From Christensenella sp. UBA6420 (GTDB taxonomy: Bacteria > Bacillota > Clostridia > Christensenellales > DTU072): DNA of 7,089 nt. Positions 1 to 5,626 of the stretch are shown one piece after another; within the stretch, counting starts at the first letter, position 1, and every line of letters begins with the position of its first letter. Position numbers and translations under genes: made by a program. The stretch covers positions 1 through 7,089 of the forward strand of contig DJPE01000007.1 of NCBI GenBank assembly GCA_002439705.1, written 5' to 3'. A model generated the notes under the pieces. That model ran no database searches. It was not told where the DNA came from and was given only the letters and a program-made list of their open reading frames with translations.

Positions 1-552
1 GAAAGCGGTTGCGGTAAGTCAACGTTTTTGAAACTTCTTCTGAGATTTTGGGAGAGAAGCGGCGGCGAAATCAACTACGACGATATAGATATAGACAAAA
101 TCAACACCGATTCGCTTTTGAAAAACGTAACTATGGTTTCGCAAAGCACCTATTTGTTTGAAGAAACGATAGAGGATAACTTGCGTATCGCAAAGCCGAA
201 CGCCACGCAGGAAGAAATCGAAAACGCCTGCAAAATGGCTTCGGTACACGATTTTATAATGACTTTGCCCGACGGATACAAAACGCAGGTCGGCGCGCTC
301 GGAGATAACCTTTCGGCAGGCGAAAAACAGCGTATCGGTCTTGCCCGTGCGTTCCTTCGCGGTAGTGAACTCATACTTCTCGACGAACCTACGAGCAACG
401 TAGACAGCATCAACGAAGGTATCATCTTAAAGGCGTTAAAAGAACAGAAAAACAAAAAGAGTATTATTCTCGTATCGCACAGAGAATCTACAATGGCGAT
501 TGCCGACAGAATCTATAAGGTTGACGACGGCGTTATGACGGAGGAAGCGTAA
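1..552 (+). CDS. Exporter-type ABC transporter, C-terminal ATP-binding domain (5'-partial)
   Basis: The reading frame is open from base 1 and the window begins inside Walker A (ESGCGKST, visible residues 1-8); the preceding part, presumably a membrane domain plus the start of the nucleotide-binding domain, is outside. Visible motifs in order are the Q-loop glutamine at residue 48 (TMVSQSTYLFEETIEDNL), the signature LSAGEKQR at 104-111 (a variant of LSGGQ), Walker B LILLDE at 124-129 with the catalytic Glu129, and the switch histidine H160. The sequence between Q-loop and signature (ENACKMASVHDFI, LPDGYKTQVG) is typical of fused membrane-ATPase exporters and not of importer ATPases. It ends with TAA 1 nt before an ECF S component, so it belongs to the same operon. 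By analogy with known loci it could be one half of a heterodimeric transporter that works alongside the ECF importer, but no membrane segment is visible to test this. The family call is firm; substrate and direction are unknown. Confidence 0.93.
   Translation, partial: ESGCGKSTFLKLLLRFWERSGGEINYDDIDIDKINTDSLLKNVTMVSQSTYLFEETIEDNLRIAKPNATQEEIENACKMASVHDFIMTLPDGYKTQVGALGDNLSAGEKQRIGLARAFLRGSELILLDEPTSNVDSINEGIILKALKEQKNKKSIILVSHRESTMAIADRIYKVDDGVMTEEA
540..546 (+). promoter_or_regulatory. Ribosome binding site for the S component
   Basis: GGAGGAA lies inside the last codons of the upstream ABC gene and ends 7 nt before the GTG at 554. It is the strongest Shine-Dalgarno match in the operon and fixes GTG-554 as the start of the S component, so the long charged N-terminus is real and not an over-extended start. 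Confidence 0.8.
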
Positions 553-553
553 A

Positions 554-1258
554 GTGGACGAACAAAAGAAAAACAACGATATAGAAGAAGCGGCGGCAGA
601 GTTAATTGCAAATGCGGAAGAGGAAAACTCGGCGGATAAGCCTGAAATCGAGCAAAAGAAAGCCAAAGAAGCCGAAGAGGAAAACGACAAAAAGATATTC
701 AAAAAATACAAGATAAAAGACATCGTATTTCTTGCGATAATCACGGCTTGCACGCTTATAACGGGCGCGGTTATGCCGCTGCTCGTAAACGTACCGCTGT
801 TCGGTATCGTACAACTCGGACTCGGACTTCAATTTTCTATTTTCCCCGTAATCGGAATGATGAAAGTAAGAAAGCCGGGCGCGCTGCTGTTTCAGTCGAT
901 ATTCATATCGGTATTTCTGATATTTATGTTTCCGCCCATGGCACTTATCATCGTATGCGCGCTTATAGCGGAAACGCTTGCGCTTCTTATCTTCCGCGGG
1001 TATAAAAACGACTGGGCTTGTGTGCTTGCGTGTACTTTATATATGCCGCTTACGATTCCGTTTATGTATTTGTATTATAATGTTTTCTATACCGTTACGG
1101 GCGAAGAAAAAGCGGCAACGAGTATGTTTCTCGGCGGAGCGAACCCCGGCGTGATTGTCGGTATTTCGATTGCCGTAGTCGCGCTTTGTTTCGTCGGATC
1201 TGTCGTGGGTATGCTTATCGCGAGGGAACTTAAAAAAGCCGGAGTTCTGAAAAAATGA
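554..1258 (+). CDS. ECF transporter S component, MptD/Trep_Strep-like membrane protein
   Basis: This 234-aa protein starts at GTG, 7 nt after a strong GGAGGAA site. Residues 1-55 are highly charged and rich in Glu, Lys and Ala (for example EEAAAELIANAEEE, KAKEAEEENDKK), probably helical and cytosolic. About six hydrophobic segments follow, roughly 57-76, 80-102, 109-127, 128-147, 153-178 and 197-223. The pattern IVFLAIITACTLITGAVMPLL, the mid-protein GLGLQFSIFPVIGMM, the loop with NPGVIVG and the short basic tail resemble the MptD/Trep_Strep family of ECF S components, which are usually about 190 aa. In such systems the S component binds the small-molecule substrate in the membrane and docks on the T subunit. 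The T subunit and double ATPase follow directly, with a 4-nt ATGA overlap at 1255-1258, which supports the role. The substrate is not evident. The unusual feature is the roughly 50-residue acidic/basic N-terminal extension. Confidence 0.85.
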   Translation: MDEQKKNNDIEEAAAELIANAEEENSADKPEIEQKKAKEAEEENDKKIFKKYKIKDIVFLAIITACTLITGAVMPLLVNVPLFGIVQLGLGLQFSIFPVIGMMKVRKPGALLFQSIFISVFLIFMFPPMALIIVCALIAETLALLIFRGYKNDWACVLACTLYMPLTIPFMYLYYNVFYTVTGEEKAATSMFLGGANPGVIVGISIAVVALCFVGSVVGMLIARELKKAGVLKK

Positions 1259-1932
1259 GATTTTGGTCTTTCAAAAAGAAGATATATCCCATATTCGTAT
1301 TTTTGGCGAGCCTGTTTTTGATTATATTCGGGCTATGTATGGCAAAAGACGTGAAATGTTCCTACTTTTTGGCGGGATGTTTCGTGTGGCTTATGCTGTT
1401 CGGATGCCGAAAAGGTTGCCTGAGGGTGCTTCCCGTATTCATCATAGTGGGCGGACTGTTTGCCTTAATCGCGTACTTTGCTTACGGAAAGGACGGAAAT
1501 GCGGCAATGGCAATGGCAAACCGTTTCGCTTCCGTATTTCTTGCCGCCGCGCTCGGTATGAGCGTAGAACCTGCGGATATGACGAGAAATCTGTCCACGC
1601 TTAAAATGCCGAGGGGCGTTACGCTCGGTATGCTGATTGCAACGTCTTTTCCGCCCGTACTCGGCGCGGAGATAAAAAGGGTGAGAGAAGCAATGAAAAC
1701 GCGCGGCGCAGGCAGCGTATTAAACCCGAAAATCTTTTACAGAGCGTTTTTAGTGCCGTTCGTAATGCGACTCGTAAACATTTCGGACACGCTGTCGCTG
1801 TCGGTGGAAACGCGCGGATTTTCGCTTGAAAAAACGCCTTACACGGTATATAAAAAGGAAGTCGTTTGCCTGTCTGACGTGCTGTTTATTTTAGGACTTG
1901 CCGCAGGTGCGGTTTGTACGGTGATATTATGA
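1255..1932 (+). CDS. ECF transporter T component (EcfT/CbiQ family transmembrane protein)
   Basis: This 225-aa membrane protein begins at an ATG that overlaps the stop of the S component (ATGA), with GGAG about 10 nt upstream. Hydrophobic segments lie near residues 10-30, 36-50, 58-77 and 90-102, with a final one at about 205-224. The diagnostic features are two cytosolic Arg-Gly motifs on the coupling helices, AMKTRGA at 146-152 and VETRGFS at 184-190, which in EcfT proteins sit in grooves on the two ATPase domains and pass on the energy of ATP hydrolysis. The stretch LKMPRGVTLGMLIATSFPPVL is also typical of the family. The length matches the usual 220-270 aa. The gene overlaps the following double ATPase by another ATGA, so synthesis of S, T and A is probably coupled. 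Position in a single operon with its own S and A suggests a dedicated module, not the shared vitamin ECF core. Confidence 0.93.
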   Translation: MRFWSFKKKIYPIFVFLASLFLIIFGLCMAKDVKCSYFLAGCFVWLMLFGCRKGCLRVLPVFIIVGGLFALIAYFAYGKDGNAAMAMANRFASVFLAAALGMSVEPADMTRNLSTLKMPRGVTLGMLIATSFPPVLGAEIKRVREAMKTRGAGSVLNPKIFYRAFLVPFVMRLVNISDTLSLSVETRGFSLEKTPYTVYKKEVVCLSDVLFILGLAAGAVCTVIL

Positions 1933-3353
1933 ATGCGATAGAACTCAAAAACGTAAACTTTTCCTACGACGGGAAAGTCAATATACTCGAAAACGTAAAT
2001 ATCACGCTGAATTATAGAGAGGTAAACCTTGTTTCGGGACATTCGGGCGAAGGCAAAAGCACGCTTTTGTATATCTTAAGCGGTATTATCCCTAATATCA
2101 CGGACGGAAAACTATCGGGCGAAGTGCGTATAAACGGCGAAGATATAAAAGGCAAACGCCTTGGCGAAGTGTGCCGCAAAGTAGGCGTCGTTTTACAGAA
2201 CGCTGACGAGCAGATCATACAAAAAACGGTGGAGGACGAAATCGCTTTCGGTTGCGAAAACCTTGCGTTTTCCCCCGAAAAAATCAGCAAACAGATAGAC
2301 ACGGTTTGTCGCCTTATGAAACTCGATAAGTCGTGGCAGAGTCGCAAACTTTCGGGCGGGCAGAAGCAAAGACTGATAACGGCTTCCACGCTCGCGATGG
2401 GGCAGAAGATAGTAATACTCGACGAACCGCTTGCCAATCTCGACACGGCGGGCGCGGAAATGCTGATGTCCATATTAAAATCTCTCGCAAAAGCGGGATA
2501 TTGTATCATTGTTATCGAACACAGGCTTGACGTGGTTCTGCCGTTCGTGGACAAAATTTTCCACGTCGGGAATAAGAGCGTAAAAGAGATAACCGACAGA
2601 GAAAAATATCTTAATGAGCAGTCAACCGAAATAGAAGATACCTGTCCGACTTTCAGCGGAACGCTACCCGTGTTTTCGCTCACGGACGTCGCGTTTTCGG
2701 TAAAAGAGCGCGATATATTGAACGGGGTTACTTTCGATATATTAAAAGGCTCGCGCGCGGTATTGCTCGGCGAAAACGGTTGCGGAAAAACAACCCTTTT
2801 AAGGCTTATTTCTCGTCTTGAAAAGCCTGCTCGCGGCGTGATTTTGCAGAATATAGGCGATATATTCGGGCAAAAGAGCAAGCAGAGCAAAAAATGGTAC
2901 AAAAAGGTGGGCGTGGTTTATCAGAACCCCGACTATCAACTGTTTATGCCGACGGTCGAAAAGGAGATTAAGTTCGGCGCAAAGTCTGACGAATACGCCG
3001 ACGAAATTGCCGAAAAATTCAGAATAAAGCATTTATACAATCGTCATCCGCAGTCGCTTTCCGAGGGGCAGAAACGCAGAATTTCCATTGCGGCGGTTGT
3101 TGCTACCGCGCCCGAAGTTCTTATTTTAGACGAGCCGACGGTAGGGCAGGACTATAAAGGGCTTTGTGAAATGGTCGAAGTGTTGAATCGTATCCACGAA
3201 GAAACGCATAACACGATGATTACCGTTACGCACGACAAGCGCTGCGCGGCGGCGTTATGCGACCGTTCGGTATGGATAAAAGACGGAAAAACCTATAAAA
3301 CAGGCGGAAAAGAACTTGTCGATGAGTTTTTCATTCAAATCGGAAGAAATTAA
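1929..3353 (+). CDS. ECF transporter double ATPase (fused A and A' domains)
   Basis: This 474-aa protein starts at ATG-1929, which overlaps the T component stop; a TTG five codons earlier is an unlikely start. It holds two ABC ATPase domains in tandem. Domain 1: Walker A GHSGEGKST (37-45), Q-loop Q90 in VVLQNADEQ, signature LSGGQKQR (141-148), Walker B IVILDEP (161-167, Glu166) and switch His198 in IEHRLD. Domain 2: Walker A GENGCGKTT (281-289), Q332 in VVYQNPDYQ, signature LSEGQKRR (377-384), Walker B VLILDEP (397-403, Glu402) and His435 in TVTHD. A linker of about 35 residues (215-248) joins them. The Q-loop form QNxDxQ is characteristic of ECF and cobalt/biotin-type ATPases. All catalytic residues are present in both halves, so both sites look active. 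It would power the importer formed with the S and T components. TAA at 3351-3353 ends the operon's coding part, and no clear intrinsic terminator follows at once. Confidence 0.95.
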   Translation: MNAIELKNVNFSYDGKVNILENVNITLNYREVNLVSGHSGEGKSTLLYILSGIIPNITDGKLSGEVRINGEDIKGKRLGEVCRKVGVVLQNADEQIIQKTVEDEIAFGCENLAFSPEKISKQIDTVCRLMKLDKSWQSRKLSGGQKQRLITASTLAMGQKIVILDEPLANLDTAGAEMLMSILKSLAKAGYCIIVIEHRLDVVLPFVDKIFHVGNKSVKEITDREKYLNEQSTEIEDTCPTFSGTLPVFSLTDVAFSVKERDILNGVTFDILKGSRAVLLGENGCGKTTLLRLISRLEKPARGVILQNIGDIFGQKSKQSKKWYKKVGVVYQNPDYQLFMPTVEKEIKFGAKSDEYADEIAEKFRIKHLYNRHPQSLSEGQKRRISIAAVVATAPEVLILDEPTVGQDYKGLCEMVEVLNRIHEETHNTMITVTHDKRCAAALCDRSVWIKDGKTYKTGGKELVDEFFIQIGRN

Positions 3354-3422
3354 AAATTTTAGCCTATGCTAATTTCCCTAATTTCAGCGTTGTTCTATTG
3401 ACGTAAAAAGGAATATAGGCTT

Positions 3423-3563
3423 ATGCTATTGACGAATTTGGAAAGAAGGACGAGCGAGTCTGGAAAATTTTTTCCAAGCGAAGCAAAAGGCATATTCCGT
3501 TTGCTGTATTTTGACGAATACAGCAAACAATCCCTAATCGAACACAACGGAAAGTTAAACTAA
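3423..3563 (+). CDS. Possible 46-aa small ORF of unknown function
   Basis: An ATG at 3423 opens a 46-codon frame ending in TAA at 3561-3563, with AAAAAGGA at 3405-3412 about 10 nt upstream as a possible ribosome site. The peptide begins MLLTNLERRTSESGKFF and contains FRLLYFDEYSKQ, which is encoded by the two arms and loop of the 12-bp hairpin. It has no membrane segment, cysteine pair or motif that I recognise. Because the frame lies wholly inside a palindrome-rich stretch, it may be an open frame carried by a repeat and not a gene. It follows the ECF operon by 69 nt on the same strand and could be read from the same transcript. Confidence 0.22.
   Translation: MLLTNLERRTSESGKFFPSEAKGIFRLLYFDEYSKQSLIEHNGKLN
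3499..3528. repeat. Perfect 12-bp inverted repeat (hairpin)
   Basis: GTTTGCTGTATT (3499-3510) and AATACAGCAAAC (3517-3528) are exact reverse complements around the 6-nt loop TTGACG. No run of T follows on + and none is found on the - side, so it is not a classic intrinsic terminator, although it could act as a transcript-end stabiliser for the ECF operon. Confidence 0.7.
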
Positions 3564-3730
3564 TACAAATTAACTACCTTATACGCGAGAATACGCTTAA
3601 ACAATGGTATCGGTATATTCGAGTTATCGGACAGGAAAATCTGATTTTTGTGACCAAAGTGACAATATCGAGTTCAAAAAACAGTTAATACGTGACAAAT
3701 GGCAAATAGCGTAATATCAAGAAATAAAAG

Positions 3731-3804
3731 AAGACACGCAGGCAAGCTATAAACTCGCAAACAACCTTAGCAATATGCATCGGATTGCTGATGCTCCGTG
3801 TCTT
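3731..3804. repeat. Inverted-repeat-bounded segment
   Basis: AAGACACG (3731-3738) and CGTGTCTT (3797-3804) are exact inverted copies 58 nt apart. Between them AGCAAT (3769-3774) and ATTGCT (3784-3789) form an inner stem, and GCATC/GATGC an alternative one. The + strand could therefore fold into a branched structure. It matches no RNA family known to me. In one frame (3715-3804) the stretch also reads as a plausible protein fragment without a start codon. Confidence 0.35.
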
Positions 3805-3879
3805 TAATGATATTATAATCAGGACAAAATTTTAAGTCAAACGTTGCTTTATCATCAAAACGTAAATTAATGTTTTGTT

Positions 3880-3956
3880 GTGTATAAAAATTCGCATTTA
3901 AGGCACAGGTATGCTTATAATGTACACCTTACTCTTTACATTTGGTGTATAAAAAT
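3880..3956 (+). repeat. 12-bp direct repeat around a TATAAT box
   Basis: GTGTATAAAAAT occurs exactly at 3880-3891 and 3945-3956. Between the copies lies TATAAT (3916-3921), a possible -10 box with only weak -35 candidates (TTCGCA, 3891-3896), and the small inverted pair TACACC (3923-3928)/GGTGTA (3944-3949). This could be the control region of the short ORF at 4008, but AT-rich DNA makes such matches fairly easy. Confidence 0.25.
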
Positions 3957-4007
3957 GATAAGATAAGGAAAATTAAAAACGCTATTTACTATTTTAGGAG
4001 AAAGATA

Positions 4008-4157
4008 ATGATTAACAAAGCTAAGTTTACAGACCTTTTGACTCAATTTAAGAAAGATTTTTCGATTTATGAAAGCAGAAGGCTCAAAAATGTTAGATTT
4101 TGAAAAAATGCAATACGCCATAGTAAAATGTCATTTGGGCAGGAAAAGGCTATTTAG
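4008..4157 (+). pseudogene. Short, well-initiated ORF; probable remnant of a larger gene
   Basis: AGGAG (3996-4000) stands 7 nt before ATG-4008, a near-ideal initiation signal, yet the frame stops after 31 codons (TGA 4101-4103). The peptide begins MINKAKFTDLLTQFKKDF, which looks like the normal N-terminus of a larger protein. Protein-like sequence continues past the stop in other frames: from ATG-4069 (MKAEGSKMLDFEKMQYAIVK) and then in a third frame at about 4126-4157 (WAGKGYLDGIF). This is the pattern expected of a gene broken by small insertions or deletions. I do not recognise the parent family with confidence; the opening resembles the start of some large restriction-type proteins, but that is a guess. 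A genuine 31-aa peptide is the alternative. Confidence 0.35.
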
Positions 4158-4179
4158 ATGGAATTTTTCGTGAATCGGT

Positions 4180-4207
4180 TTGAAATAACATGAATAAATG
4201 ATATAAT
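4180..4207 (+). promoter_or_regulatory. Extended -10 promoter for the TPR-like gene
   Basis: TTGAAA (4180-4185) is separated by 16 bp from TATAAT (4202-4207), which is preceded by TGA to give the extended form TGATATAAT (4199-4207). Transcription should start near 4213-4215, leaving a leader of about 64 nt before ATG-4278. The boxes match housekeeping sigma-A consensus closely, so constitutive expression is likely. Confidence 0.65.
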
Positions 4208-4277
4208 ATTCTCAAATAGTTTATTATTATAGAAATTTAATTGCAAATTACGGGTCGTAAAAGTATTGGTGGATTGA

Positions 4278-4823
4278 ATGAAGAAGATTATTTTTGAAAA
4301 TGAAGTTTATTATTATCAGGACGGAAACTTGTATGACGAGTCGTACATAGAAGTGCCGAAAACGCAGGCACGGGATATCCTGGCGGATTATTATAAAGAT
4401 ATAGATTATAAGAAGTTTTCCGAAAACGAGTTAATCGATTATATTATAGAATTAAAGAAAGCCGAAAATTACTCGTTGTGTTTGAAAATCATCGAATATG
4501 GCACGGATAAGTTTTTTGATTCGCCTAACTATTTCAGAGTGGTTTTTTCCATAGCGACGAGTTGTTACAGGAGAATGGGACAGTCGCAGAAAGCAATTGA
4601 CTTTTGGATGAATAATAAGAGTATCTTTCAAGAATTTACTTCGTCGGTACATTTATTGACTTCGCTTGCGTCGGCGTATTGCGACGTGAAAGATTACAAG
4701 AAGGCGAAATATTGCGCTGACAGGGCATATGTAACGCAGGGTGGCGGTCAGGGTTACAAGAACGAACTTACGTTGGTATATCTGAGAATAAACAAAGAAG
4801 CGCCGGAACTTTTCGACGAGTAA
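4278..4823 (+). CDS. TPR-like hypothetical protein
   Basis: This is a 181-aa soluble, mildly acidic protein with no signal peptide or membrane helix. Residues 1-40 are rich in aromatic and charged residues (NEVYYYQDGNLYDESYIEVP) and may form a small beta-rich cap. Residues 40-80 are helical. Residues 86-118 and 123-152 resemble two tetratricopeptide (TPR) helix pairs; the second, LASAYCDVKDYKKAKYCADRAY, shows the usual small/aromatic spacing. TPR folds bind other proteins, so a scaffold or adaptor role is possible, but no partner is evident. The start is supported by GGTGG (4268-4272), 5 nt before the ATG. The gene stands alone between its own promoter (4180-4207) and a hairpin (4860-4896), and faces the minus-strand membrane genes. 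Similar TPR-containing hypothetical proteins are common in Firmicutes; the specific function is unknown. Confidence 0.8.
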   Translation: MKKIIFENEVYYYQDGNLYDESYIEVPKTQARDILADYYKDIDYKKFSENELIDYIIELKKAENYSLCLKIIEYGTDKFFDSPNYFRVVFSIATSCYRRMGQSQKAIDFWMNNKSIFQEFTSSVHLLTSLASAYCDVKDYKKAKYCADRAYVTQGGGQGYKNELTLVYLRINKEAPELFDE

Positions 4824-4859
4824 AGATTAAAATTTTCAAATCGTGTAAAGAATGAATGA

Positions 4860-4896
4860 ATAATCGGGTGTTTTGCATAATCAAACACCCGATTAT
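4860..4896. terminator. Strong hairpin between convergent genes, probable bidirectional terminator
   Basis: ATAATCGGGTGTTT (4860-4873) and AAACACCCGATTAT (4883-4896) pair perfectly over 14 bp with a 9-nt loop. It lies 36 nt after the TPR-like gene and 33 nt from the stop of the minus-strand membrane gene, where a shared terminator is expected. The missing feature is a clear T run directly after the stem on +; on - the flank is only mildly T-rich (TTCATTCATT). Confidence 0.6.
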
Positions 4897-4929
4897 AAAG
4901 TTTCAGACAATTATTCTTACAGCAAAGTC

Positions 4930-5409
4930 CTAATTGTTAAAATTTTGAATATCGTCCGAGTCGCCGTTATATAAATCGTCCGAGTCGGCTTTATTTACGA
5001 TTTTGCTCATTTTTATTATGGTGATAGCGTTAATGACGTGTCTGAAAAAGGTTGATATTATGATAACTATTGCAGCGCCAACCAGTAAGAAGTCACCTTC
5101 GGAAAGGATAATAAGCCAAATAGCAGGACCAATGGAAAAGTATTCTATTGTCACTCCGAATACGAACATAACGTATACGGTTGTGAAATCGTCTAACCAA
5201 GTGTTTTTACGAACCGCCACGTCGGTTACGAAACAGGGTAATGCCGAGTTGAATTGCGCAATTAAGGCAATTGATAAAAGCACGTTTGTCGTTCCGTTCA
5301 GCAACGCCGAAAGCAGTCCCAAAAATGCAAAAGCTTGTAAAAATATCGAACCGATAAAGCGATATTCGTACAAGTCGTCATAATGTGAATAATTCCATTG
5401 ATTCTGCAT
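4930..5409 (-). CDS. Small multi-pass membrane protein of unknown function
   Basis: This 159-aa protein has four or five hydrophobic segments, at about residues 18-37, 42-62, 75-92, 93-103 and 106-126. The N-terminus is soluble and rich in Tyr and Asp (NQWNYSHYDDLYEYR). The C-terminal tail is acidic and contains two copies of DSDD (142-145 and 150-153). The copies are encoded by an exact 13-bp direct repeat eight codons apart, so the tail grew by a small duplication. No catalytic motif is visible. ATG-5409 follows the stop of the upstream zinc-ribbon gene by 5 nt, so the two form an operon driven by the promoter at 5627-5655. The Shine-Dalgarno match is weak (AAGAAG), which suggests translational coupling. 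Pairing with a small membrane zinc-ribbon protein under an XRE repressor suggests a stress- or immunity-type membrane function, but this is inference only. Confidence 0.75.
   Translation of the reverse strand: MQNQWNYSHYDDLYEYRFIGSIFLQAFAFLGLLSALLNGTTNVLLSIALIAQFNSALPCFVTDVAVRKNTWLDDFTTVYVMFVFGVTIEYFSIGPAIWLIILSEGDFLLVGAAIVIIISTFFRHVINAITIIKMSKIVNKADSDDLYNGDSDDIQNFNN
4951..4987. repeat. 13-bp direct repeat in the tail of the membrane gene
   Basis: ATCGTCCGAGTCG occurs at 4951-4963 and 4975-4987, a 24-bp (eight-codon) period that keeps the frame and encodes the two DSDD units of the membrane protein's acidic tail. Slippage could change the copy number without breaking the gene. Confidence 0.7.
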
Positions 5410-5414
5410 AGCGT

Positions 5415-5597
5415 CTAAATTTCTTCTTTATAAGTATATCCGCATTTGTCGCAACGGAATATGTTTTCTTCTTTCTTAGCGAGAAGAGCAAATAATCCGA
5501 GCGGGAAAAAGAATATGGCAACAAGAATAGCCCAGGTGGGGGTCTTTTGTATTCGTCTTAATCTCATAGGTTCGTTTCCACAATTCATACATTTCAT
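5415..5597 (-). CDS. Small membrane protein with split zinc-ribbon cysteines
   Basis: This 60-aa protein has CMNC at residues 3-6 and CDKC at 49-52, two CxxC knuckles able to form one zinc ribbon. They are separated by a basic stretch (RLRRIQK) and one hydrophobic helix at about 21-40 (WAILVAIFFFPLGLFALLA). The helix contains prolines and may be a re-entrant hairpin that brings the two knuckles together on the cytosolic side. The gene is the first of a two-gene minus-strand operon, with the multi-pass membrane protein 5 nt downstream. Initiation is supported by AAGGAG (complement of 5612-5617), 14 nt from the ATG, a rather long spacing. It is transcribed divergently from the XRE gene, whose probable operator overlaps its promoter. 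Zinc-ribbon membrane proteins of this size are common in Firmicutes, and their roles are mostly unknown. Confidence 0.78.
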   Translation of the reverse strand: MKCMNCGNEPMRLRRIQKTPTWAILVAIFFFPLGLFALLAKKEENIFRCDKCGYTYKEEI

Positions 5598-5626
5598 AAT
5601 AAGTTCTTTAACTCCTTTTTTCTTTG

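Larger units (their letters stand above)
3361..3563. repeat. Palindrome-rich segment, possible dispersed intergenic repeat
   Basis: Several repeats are packed into about 200 bases just after the ECF operon. AGCCTAT (3361-3367) and ATAGGCT (3415-3421) are inverted copies. GCCTATGCTA (3362-3371) is nearly repeated as GCTTATGCTA (3419-3428). CTATTGACG occurs at 3395-3403 and 3426-3434, and TTGACGAAT recurs at 3429-3437 and 3511-3519. TGGAAAA-TT-TTTTCCA is a tight hairpin near 3460-3476, and a 12-bp perfect stem lies at 3499-3528. Such density fits a dispersed palindromic element or a structured RNA. Copy number elsewhere in the genome cannot be seen, so the call is tentative. Confidence 0.35.
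3354..4277. other. Long AT-rich intergenic region, no convincing gene
   Basis: This region of about 920 bases is richer in A and T than the flanking genes. It has no long open frame with a credible start; the minus-strand frame at 3936-4121 is low-complexity and has no visible support. Distinct elements inside it are listed separately: a palindrome-rich segment (3361-3563), an inverted-repeat segment (3731-3804), a 12-bp direct repeat (3880-3956), a short ORF with a good ribosome site (4008-4103) and a promoter (4180-4207). Several stretches read as protein-like when translated but are broken by stops and frame changes, which suggests decayed coding DNA or repeats. Between 3564 and 3730 nothing specific could be recognised. 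Confidence 0.6.

Noticed and set aside
1914..1928. TTG start five codons before the double ATPase ATG
   Set aside because: ATG-1929 overlaps the T component stop as ATGA, matching the S/T junction, and begins the conserved strand of the first ATPase domain.
2012..2902. Long minus-strand open frame (296 aa) inside the double ATPase gene
   Set aside because: It lies opposite a + gene with full Walker A, signature and Walker B motifs in both domains; its translation is Ser/Phe/Pro-rich and motif-free, typical of an antisense shadow.
3936..4121. Minus-strand 61-aa open frame
   Set aside because: Phe/Ile/Ser-rich low-complexity translation, with no supporting ribosome site or motif that I can see, and it crosses a + strand initiation region with a strong Shine-Dalgarno.
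3354..4277. CRISPR array, tRNA or known riboswitch in the long intergenic region
   Set aside because: The repeats are few, unequal and irregularly spaced; no cloverleaf or known riboswitch core could be recognised by eye.
5003..5383. Plus-strand open frame (126 aa) opposite the membrane gene
   Set aside because: The minus strand gives a clear multi-helix membrane protein in an operon with a 5-nt gap; the plus frame has no ribosome site or recognisable features.
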